A program made the position numbers and the translations under genes. Positions 14,824-21,776 of a stretch of DNA of 64,000 nucleotides are shown here, piece by piece. This DNA is from a virus: the IMG/VR virus record IMGVR_UViG_3300008267_000018, positions 1 to 64,000 of that record, one strand, 5' to 3'. How positions within the stretch are numbered: position 1 is the first letter of the stretch; every line of letters starts with the position of its first letter. Under the pieces are notes generated by a model. It saw nothing but the letters and a program-made list of their open reading frames with translations, ran no database searches and was not told where the DNA came from.

Positions 14824-15018
14824 ATGGAAAAGAAAAAAGCCATTCCCCCCAAGAAAGCTGTGCCTCCTGCCAAGGGTAAGGCTGCACCTCCGGCAAAAGG
14901 CAAACCTGCTCCTCCCGTCAAAGGTAAAGCTGGTGTATCTGATAAGCAAGCTGAAGCTCGTGATCGTTTCAAGGAAATGATTGCTAAGAAAAAAGAAGCT
15001 GCTGCTAAAAAGAAATAA
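14824..15018 (+). CDS. Pro/Ala/Lys-repeat basic protein (64 aa)
   Basis: MEKKKAIPPKKAVPP, then three 'PPAKGKAAP'-like repeats and a charged helix (RDRFKEMIAKKKEAAAKKK). Histone H1-like composition. A TATACT box at about 14803 suggests its own promoter. May condense DNA or RNA; function unproven. Confidence 0.65.
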   Translation: MEKKKAIPPKKAVPPAKGKAAPPAKGKPAPPVKGKAGVSDKQAEARDRFKEMIAKKKEAAAKKK

Positions 15019-15028
15019 GGTATCGCGC

Positions 15029-15034
15029 TATACT
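15029..15034 (+). promoter_or_regulatory. Candidate -10 box (TATACT) before a short terminated transcript
   Basis: GCGCTATACT at 15025-15034 followed about 80 bases later by the terminator at 15095-15123 would give a short RNA of about 80 nt. A GTG ORF of 13 codons (ending SRRYWR) lies within it. Weak evidence. Confidence 0.3.
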
Positions 15035-15094
15035 TTCAGTGCTCAATATCCACGTCTCGTCCCGTAGGTATTGGCGGTAAGTAGTTAGTTCTAG

Positions 15095-15123
15095 ATCTCG
15101 GCTTGAGCAACCGAGATTTTTTG
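15095..15123 (+). terminator. Rho-independent terminator
   Basis: Stem ATCTCGG / CCGAGAT with a 9-base loop, followed by six T. It closes the rightward operon (10.5-15.0 kb). Confidence 0.85.
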
Positions 15124-15130
15124 TTATACT
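15103..15130 (+). promoter_or_regulatory. Candidate promoter of the large structured RNA
   Basis: TTGAGC (15103-15108) and TATACT (15125-15130) are spaced 16 bases apart, with predicted start near 15137. The -35 lies inside the preceding terminator loop, so the two signals are interleaved. Confidence 0.45.
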
Positions 15131-15136
15131 ACTAAG

Positions 15137-15520
15137 TGATAGAGGCCAGGTCCCTGTACGCGTTAGGCACATAGCCTAGAAGGCGACACACCTGGTCCAT
15201 CACACCACCCCTATTGCTTTGTCGGTAGGGTGCAACGCATGGACCGGAAATTTCCAGTCGCCGCGTTTGCGTTAAGTCCTGCGCATGCAGGCCAGGGGTG
15301 ATCAACCCTGCCAGTTAAATCCACTGGTGAGCCGGGGACCTATTAGGCAAGCTCAATGGATTTTGTATGTAAAGCCCTGAAGCGAGCCAGGTTTTGCGAC
15401 CTGGCAACATACAGCAACACCCCTCATGCCTAGCTTGATAACGAGGACGGCTTTACACCGGGCGCACGGGCTTGCAGGCATCCTCACTCAGTTATTAATG
15501 ACGCACAAACCGAGGGGTCA
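15137..15520 (+). ncRNA. Large ornate structured RNA, GOLLD/ROOL-like candidate
   Basis: No ORF of note, but dense complementary helices: CCAGGT 15145/ACCTGG 15190; TAGGC 15164/GCCTA hairpin; GGCGAC about 15182/GTCGCC about 15257; CACCCCTA/TAGGGTG hairpin about 15205-15232; CAGGG/CCCTG and CCAGT/ACTGG hairpins 15290-15328; TGTATGT 15364/ACATACA 15406 enclosing the GCCAGGT/ACCTGGC hairpin 15385-15404; ATGCCT/AGGCAT 15426-15481; and a long-range ACCCCTC 15419-15425/GAGGGGT 15512-15518. Multi-branched size, location next to tRNA-like elements and phage context fit the GOLLD/ROOL class of giant RNAs known from phages and lake metagenomes. The class label is inference. Confidence 0.55.
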
Positions 15521-15522
15521 CT

Positions 15523-15593
15523 CAACCGGTAGTCCAGTGGCAGGACACCCCGACAAGGGAGTTAGATAGTTGGTTCGATTCCAACGCGGTTGA
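15523..15593 (+). tRNA. tRNA-like element 1 (degenerate anticodon arm)
   Basis: Acceptor arms CAACCGG / GCGGTTG pair except for one G-G, the D arm GTCC / GGAC is perfect, and the T arm GTTGG-TTCGATT-CCAAC is canonical, with A as discriminator. The anticodon arm (CCCCGACAAGGG) has only a 3-4-bp stem and no U33, so decoding is doubtful. No encoded CCA. It may be a part of the large RNA. Confidence 0.4.
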
Positions 15594-15595
15594 TT

Positions 15596-15670
15596 CACCT
15601 GGTCCGAGACAATTGGATAGTACGGCTGCTGCGCTGCAGGGCGATGTAGGTTCGAATCCTACCCAGGTGC
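15596..15670 (+). tRNA. tRNA-like element 2 (hexaloop anticodon arm)
   Basis: Acceptor CACCTGG / CCAGGTG is perfect and the T arm GTAGG-TTCGAAT-CCTAC canonical. The D arm is weak (CCG / CGG) and the anticodon stem CTGC / GCAG closes a 6-base loop TGCGCT instead of 7. The isotype cannot be assigned. Directly follows element 1 with two bases between. Confidence 0.4.
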
Positions 15671-15699
15671 TTTAGAGTGAGCAAACTCAAGCAAGTCAA

Positions 15700-16332
15700 A
15701 TGAGTTACCTCAATCACAACCTACCTACGTTCACGTGTTACATCCGAAACGAATTCCTATACAACCACAAGCAAGGCCAGGGTGATGTGACGTTGTGCGA
15801 TGTCCACTCAGTGGCTTCCCTGGAGAAACACGTCCCTTTATTTGAAGTCTTTTTAGAGAATGGTGTCAACTGGACAAGGCGTCCAATTCACGCTCTCTGC
15901 TGGAAGCCAGACGCCCCTAAGCCTGAGCTTAATGAATGCATGTGGTGGGATTGTTTCTCTCCGTATATTGATGTGCAAGTCCGGTCACGCCTCTCAAACT
16001 TACGTGCCCAGCTAATTACTTTTAAAGGGGAGAAGAAAGGTGGAGTCTATATGTTCACCCTTGACTGGTCATGGGAATCTAAATCAACTCTTAATACAAA
16101 CTTTAGTGAAACACCTGAGCATAAGTGTGCGCACTTCTTCCGGATGGATGATGGCAACTTCTATGCGTATCCCAATAACCGAGTCATCTGGTACGACGAT
16201 GCCTGGCTTAAGAACCGCATTGAAAAAAATCCTGGTTACGAGATTGACTTGACTGAGTACAGCGTGGAGAATTCACGGATGATTGAAACGTCCGATCACT
16301 TTATATACGAGACAACAGTCACAAGCAACTAG
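15700..16332 (+). CDS. Conserved-looking phage protein, function unknown
   Basis: 210 residues, rich in aromatic residues: FLENGVNWTRRPIHALCW, LNECMWWDCFSPYIDVQVR and GGVYMFTLDWSWESKS. Compact and soluble-looking with CDVHSV and NNRVIWYDD. No enzyme motif recognised. It follows the structured RNA/tRNA-like region and precedes two HNH genes. Confidence 0.6.
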   Translation: MSYLNHNLPTFTCYIRNEFLYNHKQGQGDVTLCDVHSVASLEKHVPLFEVFLENGVNWTRRPIHALCWKPDAPKPELNECMWWDCFSPYIDVQVRSRLSNLRAQLITFKGEKKGGVYMFTLDWSWESKSTLNTNFSETPEHKCAHFFRMDDGNFYAYPNNRVIWYDDAWLKNRIEKNPGYEIDLTEYSVENSRMIETSDHFIYETTVTSN

Positions 16333-16372
16333 TAATTTACTGTTATATTTACTGCAGTAATGTTTGGCTTTG

Positions 16373-16621
16373 GTGCCAACCTCCAAAGAAAAGCTCCAGC
16401 GCAATAGACAAAAGTTTCTTGAATACAAGAAGACTTTGAATTGCCAGCACTGTGGGTTGGATGATCATCGTGTCCTTGAGTTCCACCATGTTGGTGACAA
16501 GGACCATAACATATCAAATATGGTCAACCACGGATACGGCTGGCGCCGCATCGAAGAAGAAATAAATAAATGTATTCCACTATGCTGCAACTGCCATAGA
16601 CTTGAGCACTGGACCAGCTAG
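16373..16621 (+). CDS. Small HNH endonuclease
   Basis: 82 residues from GTG at 16373 (MPTSKEKLQRNRQKFLEYKK). HNH core: LNCQHCGLDDHRVLEFHHVG (CxxC and the H-H), then NKCIPLCCNCHRLEHW (second CxxC and final His). The usual small cyanophage HNH form, which may cooperate with terminase or be homing-type. A TTG at 16364 is an alternative start. Confidence 0.75.
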   Translation: MPTSKEKLQRNRQKFLEYKKTLNCQHCGLDDHRVLEFHHVGDKDHNISNMVNHGYGWRRIEEEINKCIPLCCNCHRLEHWTS

Positions 16622-16655
16622 ATGCAGTATACTATTCATAATTAAAATTTTAATT

Positions 16656-17105
16656 ATGAAAAAATGCAGTCAATGTGCTTTACTAAAACCTTTAAATGAT
16701 TTTTATAATGAGCCAAGAGTCAAGGACGGCAAACAAGCAAAATGCAAAACTTGCCACAAAAAAATTACTGAAAAATATCGCAAAAATAATCCAGAGATTT
16801 ATAGAAAAGCTAGTTTAAAAAACTGGCATTCTTTAGATATTGAAGAAAGACAAGCAAGATGGATTAAACGATATGGCATTACCACCAAAGATTACAAACA
16901 GTTACTTGAAAAACAAAATGGTGTTTGTCAGATTTGCACAAAAAGCTGCTCTTCTCGACAGTTTTTATCTGTAGATCATTGTCATAAAACAGGAAAAGTT
17001 AGAGGGCTGCTTTGCGTTAAATGTAATACAGCCCTAGGAATGTTAGATGATAACGTTGAGTATTTTACTGCCGCAATTAATTACCTTAAGAATTCCGAAG
17101 AGTAG
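16656..17105 (+). CDS. Endonuclease VII-like HNH protein
   Basis: 149 residues. N-terminal Zn pair (MKKCSQCALLK ... CKTCHKKI), then the endoVII core YGITTKDYKQLLEKQNGVCQ, VDHCHKTGKVRGLLCVKCN and LGMLDD. Homologous to the gene at 924-1643 in its core but with a shorter N-terminus, so both probably belong to one homing lineage. Very AT-rich compared with its neighbours. TATACT at 16628 is a possible own promoter. It overlaps the convergent Dps-like gene by 20 bases. Confidence 0.8.
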   Translation: MKKCSQCALLKPLNDFYNEPRVKDGKQAKCKTCHKKITEKYRKNNPEIYRKASLKNWHSLDIEERQARWIKRYGITTKDYKQLLEKQNGVCQICTKSCSSRQFLSVDHCHKTGKVRGLLCVKCNTALGMLDDNVEYFTAAINYLKNSEE

Positions 17106-17640
17106 CTTTAATTTTCCAGGCTGCTTTAAATGCCTGACCTACAAGATCCGCCATATAATTTTGAACATCAATTGCACCTACCTTGGCGGCAACAGGCTCC
17201 AGCTTTTTGGCTTTCATGCCAAGCTCTTCAAGGTTTTTGTAATACACGCCAAGCATGTCAGTGCTTTTGTAGGAAGTCACAACTTGCATAGGAGGAGCTG
17301 CATCTTTAAGCCCACTACCACACATAGGGAGTAAATAATCCATGCTGCGAACAAACTCAGCAAGGGTATCAAACTGTTCAAGGTGCGCTTCATATTGTTC
17401 TTTTAAAAATTCATGTAAGCCAAGAAAATTTGAACCCTCAATATTGAGGTGAATAAGATGTGACTGTGTCTCCAGCTCCTTGAGGTAGGCACACAGAGAG
17501 ATGCATTGCTGGATGAATGCACCTACATCACCACCAGCCTTGGACTTAGCGGGAGCTTTAGGTTTGTCCTGGGGCTGAGGAGCTGATTGAGGCTGAGGAG
17601 TTTCAGCTACTTGGTACTGCTGAGGGGTAGGGGTATACAT
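17086..17640 (-). CDS. Dps-like ferritin-fold protein
   Basis: 184 residues. After a Pro/Gln-rich disordered tail (about residues 1-40) the four-helix domain reads CAYLKELETQSHLIHLNIEG, NFLGLHEFLKEQYEAHL, FDTLAEFVRS. The H-x-N-x2-G-x-NF-x3-HE ... DTxAE pattern is that of Dps, with the two ferroxidase His, Asp and Glu retained and one Asp replaced by Lys. Dps stores iron and binds DNA under oxidative or starvation stress. In a phage it could protect or compact DNA or detoxify peroxide during infection of a photosynthetic host. Start at 17640 or 17646. Confidence 0.7.
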   Translation of the reverse strand: MYTPTPQQYQVAETPQPQSAPQPQDKPKAPAKSKAGGDVGAFIQQCISLCAYLKELETQSHLIHLNIEGSNFLGLHEFLKEQYEAHLEQFDTLAEFVRSMDYLLPMCGSGLKDAAPPMQVVTSYKSTDMLGVYYKNLEELGMKAKKLEPVAAKVGAIDVQNYMADLVGQAFKAAWKIKATLRNS

Positions 17641-17681
17641 AGTCACATGGCAATAGTACTAGTTTATCAGTCATTAATGCC

Positions 17682-19001
17682 TCAGCGGCTTACTTCTTCC
17701 CAGTCCATGGATGCAAGTACATCAGAACCAGCTTGTGCACTACTGCATGCCAAAGTTAATTCAATAGCCGTACCAGTGAGACCATTGCGTTCCAGCTGGA
17801 AAGCAAACAATGCTTCTTTCAAGATATCAATAACGGTTGAGCCTTGGTTAGAACCCGTGGCAAAACCACTGGCCAGGATACGTCCTGTACCAATGGTGAA
17901 GTCCGTGCCAGTGATGTTGTATTCAACCGAAGAGTTTGCCCCAGTGTTATCCCAGGAACCAGCCGTGGTAGTGCCGCCAACAATTACTTTCCAGTTGTAG
18001 TTTGAGTTGTTGGTAATACCCATGATTGACAACGCAGTCAAGATGACAATTGCATCAAGACGCGTTGATTTAAGACGAATAGAGATAACTGGGTACTCAG
18101 TAGAGATAACTGTTAGATCACGCGGGGATGCAACTGGAGTTCCAATAGCAGACTGAGCACCACGCAATTCATAACCACCTTCCGACAATACGGTTGAACA
18201 AACCTGCTTTAATGTACTGCTGCTTGCCGTGGTATCTAAATTAGTAATTTCATAACGCAACGGCAAAGATGCCGTTGTTATATAGGTGGATGTAATTAAG
18301 TTGGCATGGTGGAATGAATGACAGTGAACAAACGCACCATTGATTATAAACCCTGCACGTACAGTGCCAAGGCCAAGCCATTCAATATCAAACCAAAGGA
18401 TTTGTGCTTTGCTGATATCAAGTGTAAAACCTGACTGACCAGTACCATCCAGCTTGTCAATGTTCCAATTGGCTTGAGCTACTCGCGTCTCATTAACACT
18501 TCCACTTACAGAACTACGTTCAACAAAGGTTGGCTCTGTAGTTCCACTGACTTCCAGGTACATACCATTAGCCGTACCATAGTAACCAACGCGTTGCCGT
18601 AGATTTCCCTTTGCAGTATTCATTACAAAGGTCGACATAACCAACAGGGATTTCCCTGGTTGATATGAGCAAACCTTGTTGGTTTCTCTAATGACTTCTG
18701 CGCCGGATGCTGTAGTTACGTTTAGATCAACAAGTCCTTGGTTTTCATTAAATGCATAGGTACCACCAGTACCTGTAGAAGTGGACCATAGACCATTGTC
18801 GTTATAACGATGACTTGAGTCAAATAAAGTTAGAGGCGCTGATACACGTGTGCGACCAAATGCATCACCCGCCATACCCCCTGGCTGCACATAAAAACTA
18901 GATCCACTTGCAGTGGTTACTTCTAATGGATGCCCACTGCAAGTTTGTACTTTTTCTACGTGATATAAATTATCATTTTGTGGATCCCTATAGAGTGGCA
19001 T
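17682..19001 (-). CDS. Virion structural / fibre-like protein
   Basis: 439 residues, beta-rich. LYRDPQNDNLYHVEKVQTC opens, then GDAFGRTRVSAPLTLFDSS, HRYNDNGLW, and a Ser/Thr/Gly-rich repeat-like C-terminus (TTTAGSWDNTGANSS). The 'FGRxRVSxPxTLFDSxHxY' opening occurs in phage virion proteins and is quite recognisable. Probably displayed on the tail or capsid surface. No catalytic motif seen. Monocistronic between Dps-like and a zinc-ribbon gene. Confidence 0.7.
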   Translation of the reverse strand: MPLYRDPQNDNLYHVEKVQTCSGHPLEVTTASGSSFYVQPGGMAGDAFGRTRVSAPLTLFDSSHRYNDNGLWSTSTGTGGTYAFNENQGLVDLNVTTASGAEVIRETNKVCSYQPGKSLLVMSTFVMNTAKGNLRQRVGYYGTANGMYLEVSGTTEPTFVERSSVSGSVNETRVAQANWNIDKLDGTGQSGFTLDISKAQILWFDIEWLGLGTVRAGFIINGAFVHCHSFHHANLITSTYITTASLPLRYEITNLDTTASSSTLKQVCSTVLSEGGYELRGAQSAIGTPVASPRDLTVISTEYPVISIRLKSTRLDAIVILTALSIMGITNNSNYNWKVIVGGTTTAGSWDNTGANSSVEYNITGTDFTIGTGRILASGFATGSNQGSTVIDILKEALFAFQLERNGLTGTAIELTLACSSAQAGSDVLASMDWEEVSR

Positions 19002-19026
19002 TGACTTAATGCATATTTTTTTTATT

Positions 19027-19236
19027 TTACTTCCCAGTATTCCATGTATCTCTTAGGTGACCATAGTCTCTTGGCTCAGTAACAGGCACCTGCGTGTCAT
19101 TACAAACATCACAGGTTCCGTTGTGCCAAGTTGAACAGTGGTTAAGGGGACCCACGTACTCCTCTGCCTGGTACCAGTTACCATGTTGCACGCCACACCG
19201 ATAACAAACCCAGGCCGGGTATTTACTTCGTGCCAT
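19027..19236 (-). CDS. Small zinc-ribbon protein (69 aa)
   Basis: MARSKYPAWVCYRCGVQHG, then HCSTWHNGTCDVCNDTQVPV: two CxxC knuckles separated by about 40 residues, with extra His. A Zn ribbon of the kind found in many small cyanophage ORFs. Start at 19236 is preferred to 19296. Overlaps the upstream gene's end by 14 bases. Confidence 0.65.
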   Translation of the reverse strand: MARSKYPAWVCYRCGVQHGNWYQAEEYVGPLNHCSTWHNGTCDVCNDTQVPVTEPRDYGHLRDTWNTGK

Positions 19237-19594
19237 AGTTATTTCCTTGAACCAGTGAAGCAAATTCTTGAGCTTGATCATATTCTTTCTTAACAATACT
19301 TAGGTTATGGTTTGCAGCTGCAATCAGAGCTTCGTACAGATCTTTCCCTGATAATTCATTTGCAAACTCTGCAATAGTATCCAGGAAGTACTCTTCTGCT
19401 TTTTGTTTGTTTTTAACAATTTGCTCTTGGTCAAGTACATCTGACATTAAAGTTGCCACCTTGGTTGTGTTGTGAAGATTTTCCCGTGATTGCTTTGAAA
19501 TCAAAGGAGTATCCATCTCTGCAATAATACGATTTTGTTTGTACCATTCCTGCCATTTTTTGATGGCATCCATGGGTTCGTGTGGGTGATCCAT
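19223..19594 (-). CDS. Hypothetical helical protein (123 aa)
   Basis: Starts MDHPHEPMDAIKKWQEW. Predominantly helical with LMSDVLDQEQIVKNKQKAEE and ALIAAANHNLSIVKKEYDQ, consistent with a coiled-coil. No family. Overlaps the zinc ribbon gene, and is preceded by a terminator at 19603-19630. Confidence 0.6.
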   Translation of the reverse strand: MDHPHEPMDAIKKWQEWYKQNRIIAEMDTPLISKQSRENLHNTTKVATLMSDVLDQEQIVKNKQKAEEYFLDTIAEFANELSGKDLYEALIAAANHNLSIVKKEYDQAQEFASLVQGNNYGTK

Positions 19595-19602
19595 AAGTAA
19601 AT

Positions 19603-19630
19603 AAAAAACGCCCCATGAGGATGGGACGTT
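19603..19630 (-). terminator. Rho-independent terminator (minus strand)
   Basis: On the minus strand the stem AACGTCCCAT / ATGGGGCGTT with loop CCTC is followed by TTTTTT. It ends the transcript of the gene at 19646. Confidence 0.85.
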
Positions 19631-19645
19631 TCATCATAGGTACAA

Positions 19646-19942
19646 TTACGAAACTACTACTGTTTCTTCCGAACCATTTTGGGTTTCTTCTAGAAACTTT
19701 TCAATCGCCGCAATGCGTTCGAAGTACAAGTCTCGGCAGGTGGGGCCAGCCTCTGTCATGCAGAAGCGTTCCCATAGACCTGTATACACATGATCGGTTG
19801 GTTGATAAACCTGATAGATGTGCTCCAGGAAATCAGCCTTCTGCTGCTCCTTGGCAACATCCCAAGACTGAAGCTGTTCTTTCAGCCAAGGAGTATCAAA
19901 GGCACCAGTCGTATTTAATTTTTTAAGAAGCTCTTTATTCAT
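19646..19942 (-). CDS. Hypothetical protein (98 aa)
   Basis: MNKELLKKLNTTGAFDTPWL start at 19942; Trp- and Glu-rich with YTGLWERFCMTEAGPTC and RIAAIEKFLEETQ. Looks like a small soluble phage protein; function unknown. Overlaps the previous gene by 8 bases. Confidence 0.6.
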   Translation of the reverse strand: MNKELLKKLNTTGAFDTPWLKEQLQSWDVAKEQQKADFLEHIYQVYQPTDHVYTGLWERFCMTEAGPTCRDLYFERIAAIEKFLEETQNGSEETVVVS

Positions 19943-20132
19943 TGGAATCAACTGCTGTGATGGAGGTAAAGACACCCTTGATGCTAGGGCTTGCTTCAAA
20001 CAAAAGGTCGTCTACTTCATCTTGTAATGCAATTGCAATATCTTGCGGGGTTCGACCAGTGAAGCTGTCATATTCAACTTCAATGTCAACCGCAAAGGAT
20101 ACGGTTAGCTTAGGCACAGCAGTGAGAACCAT
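19935..20132 (-). CDS. Hypothetical protein (65 aa)
   Basis: MVLTAVPKLTVSFAVDIEVE, then FTGRTPQDIAIALQDEVD and ITAVDSNE. An alpha/beta small protein of the kind found repeatedly in cyanophage early regions. Coupled to 19646 by an 8-base overlap. Confidence 0.6.
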   Translation of the reverse strand: MVLTAVPKLTVSFAVDIEVEYDSFTGRTPQDIAIALQDEVDDLLFEASPSIKGVFTSITAVDSNE

Positions 20133-20157
20133 TTCTGGAATGGAGGACCCAACTACT

Positions 20158-20415
20158 TTACAGTAATCTTTCTAAAGAGTGCACTTGATTACGTTGATAG
20201 TAACCAAGACGTTCCTGAATAATTTGTGTGTAATTGATAGCGGCATCTACCATCTCAGTAGGATCCATAGATGCAGCTAAGTTTTCATTTGCTAACATTG
20301 CAGCCGTTAGTACGGTAACCTGCCACTCTAGCTTGGTCCCAATCAATGCAGGAATAGGTGTCCCATCCTGAGTAAAACCTGCCAGCAATTCAACTAGCTT
20401 GTTTGCATCAGTCAT
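20158..20415 (-). CDS. Hypothetical protein (85 aa)
   Basis: MTDANKLVELLAGFTQDGTP, a helical middle (TVLTAAMLANENLAAS) and ALNYTQIIQER-like end. No domain recognised. Separate from neighbours by 25-35 bases. Confidence 0.55.
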   Translation of the reverse strand: MTDANKLVELLAGFTQDGTPIPALIGTKLEWQVTVLTAAMLANENLAASMDPTEMVDAAINYTQIIQERLGYYQRNQVHSLERLL

Positions 20416-20451
20416 GGAACACCCGTAGTAGTTATCTAATTGTATGGCAGT

Positions 20452-20745
20452 TTATTTTTCTGCCTTGACCATGTGGTACCAATAGGCACGGGCAGCATTC
20501 TGATGGAAGCGCTTACCAAACAAAAGCTTAAGGCGCTTCTGCTCTAGCTCATCAACTTCCGTCATGTTGTACGGAAGAACTTCTTCGCCATCATTAAGGC
20601 TAGAAATTTCAAGCGTGTTGATTTCCAGCTGCAGATTAAAGTCATCTACTGCGTGGTTGTGACAACTCATCTTGATGTGAGCATCTTCCAAATCAGAAGG
20701 AGCTTCAATCTTTTGGTAGAAGGTCTCCGGGATATTCGGATGCAT
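20452..20745 (-). CDS. Hypothetical protein (97 aa)
   Basis: MHPNIPETFYQKIEAPSDLE start at 20745, overlapping the Gp157-like gene by 41 bases. The frame is open further upstream but only as a shadow of that gene. SCHNHAVDDFNLQLEIN, then KRLKLLFGKRFHQNAAR. Unknown. Confidence 0.55.
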   Translation of the reverse strand: MHPNIPETFYQKIEAPSDLEDAHIKMSCHNHAVDDFNLQLEINTLEISSLNDGEEVLPYNMTEVDELEQKRLKLLFGKRFHQNAARAYWYHMVKAEK

Positions 20746-21406
20746 CCAGCTCCACCCTTGGCTCGGAGTAGATGCGGCTTGTGCGTACCGCGTATTCTTG
20801 AGTGACTTTGACTCCGCTTGGGAGGGACTGACCGGCTTCGTACGCATTGCGGATGGCATCGAGATTTGGGAGTACTTCGTGTTTAGTTTTGGGTTCAGTC
20901 CTTTCAGCAAGGACTTCCCCTGTCATTGAACGTACCACAACATGCTTGGTCGTGGTGGTTTCTTGCTCAATGCAATACAGCTGTCGTTCTTCTGAGTTCC
21001 AAAACTCTGGATCGGACGTGATCTCAACGGTGAGATCCCTCTTCTTGGTTAGCGTAAACTGATAGTTCCTGCCCTGAATCTTATTAGATTCTTGTGGCAG
21101 GGAACGCCTGAGCCAACTGATCAAACCCTTGAGGGATCGCAGTTGGGATTCATGATGACGTTTGGCCTGGGCAATGAGTTCCCCTTCTTTCTTGATGCGC
21201 TCAAGAGCATCCTCATGGGCCGCCATAGCGTAATAGATACGGTCGACCTTCTCTGAACGGAGAGAGGCACAGGCCTCCAGCTCAGCTTGCGCCAGTTCCT
21301 GGGACTCAGGAGTGAGGAGAGGAAGACTACGTTCCAGGGCACCATAGTGCTCGTAGAGTTTGAGAATGTTTAGATCCTTGAGTTTAACCTGTGTGATTTG
21401 AGTCAT
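20705..21406 (-). CDS. Gp157-like protein
   Basis: 233 residues. LYEHYGALERSLPLLTPESQ, AYEAGQS region, and the long coiled-coil (RIKKEGELIAQAKRHHESQ) followed by LISWLRRSLPQE match the siphophage Gp157 family (PF05565), once linked to superinfection immunity in Streptococcus phage Sfi21. Its usual neighbour is SSB/recombination genes, and here the replication block follows. C-terminal ~100 residues (KTKHEVLPNLDAIR) extend beyond the family's core. Confidence 0.7.
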   Translation of the reverse strand: MTQITQVKLKDLNILKLYEHYGALERSLPLLTPESQELAQAELEACASLRSEKVDRIYYAMAAHEDALERIKKEGELIAQAKRHHESQLRSLKGLISWLRRSLPQESNKIQGRNYQFTLTKKRDLTVEITSDPEFWNSEERQLYCIEQETTTTKHVVVRSMTGEVLAERTEPKTKHEVLPNLDAIRNAYEAGQSLPSGVKVTQEYAVRTSRIYSEPRVELDASEYPGDLLPKD

Positions 21407-21421
21407 GGCTGTTCAATTGAA

Positions 21422-21607
21422 TCAGAGTTGACTGTTTAGTTTTTGCATGCGTTTTGTATAACGCTTTGCTTCACGTTCACGCATGCGTCTGTATTCTCGT
21501 GTTGACATTTGAACTGGCTTGTAATTTCCAGCATCACCACCAATAGCTTTTGTTTGTTGTTCTAAAAAACGATCAAGGCTAACCCGAGGATCAAGATCAA
21601 AGGACAT
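21422..21607 (-). CDS. Small basic protein (61 aa)
   Basis: MSFDLDPRVSLDRFLEQQTK, ending REYRRMREREAKRYTKRMQK. The Arg/Lys-rich helix suggests nucleic-acid contact. No family recognised. Confidence 0.5.
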   Translation of the reverse strand: MSFDLDPRVSLDRFLEQQTKAIGGDAGNYKPVQMSTREYRRMREREAKRYTKRMQKLNSQL

Positions 21608-21610
21608 TGC

Positions 21611-21724
21611 TTAATTAAAACAAGATTGAACTTTATTTAGTGCATAGGCCAGCAATGCTGCGGCTGCTGTCCAAAGAATATCTTTCATTACCGGAAGTAC
21701 GGCAGCAAACAAGGATTCAAACAT
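21611..21724 (-). CDS. Small membrane protein (37 aa)
   Basis: ATG at 21722-21724 gives MFESLFAAVLPVMKDILW, then TAAAALLAYALNKVQSCFN: an amphipathic start and one Ala-rich membrane helix. Preceded by hairpin-leader copy 1 and a CACTCAACTC leader, so it is expressed as its own early unit. Holin-like in size, but its location in the early block argues for another role. Confidence 0.6.
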   Translation of the reverse strand: MFESLFAAVLPVMKDILWTAAAALLAYALNKVQSCFN

Positions 21725-21747
21725 GAGTTGAGTGTATGGTTGGCGGT

Positions 21748-21771
21748 CAGTTTTACGTCATGACCAGGACG
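21748..21771 (-). promoter_or_regulatory. Hairpin-leader motif copy 1
   Basis: On the minus strand CGTC-CTGGTCAT-GACG then TAAAACTG, upstream of the 37-aa gene. Confidence 0.6.
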
Positions 21772-21776
21772 TTAGA

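Noticed and set aside
20746-20910. Upstream extension of the 97-aa gene inside the Gp157-like gene
   Set aside because: Composition differs and it overlaps a well-supported gene; the ATG at 20745 is sufficient.
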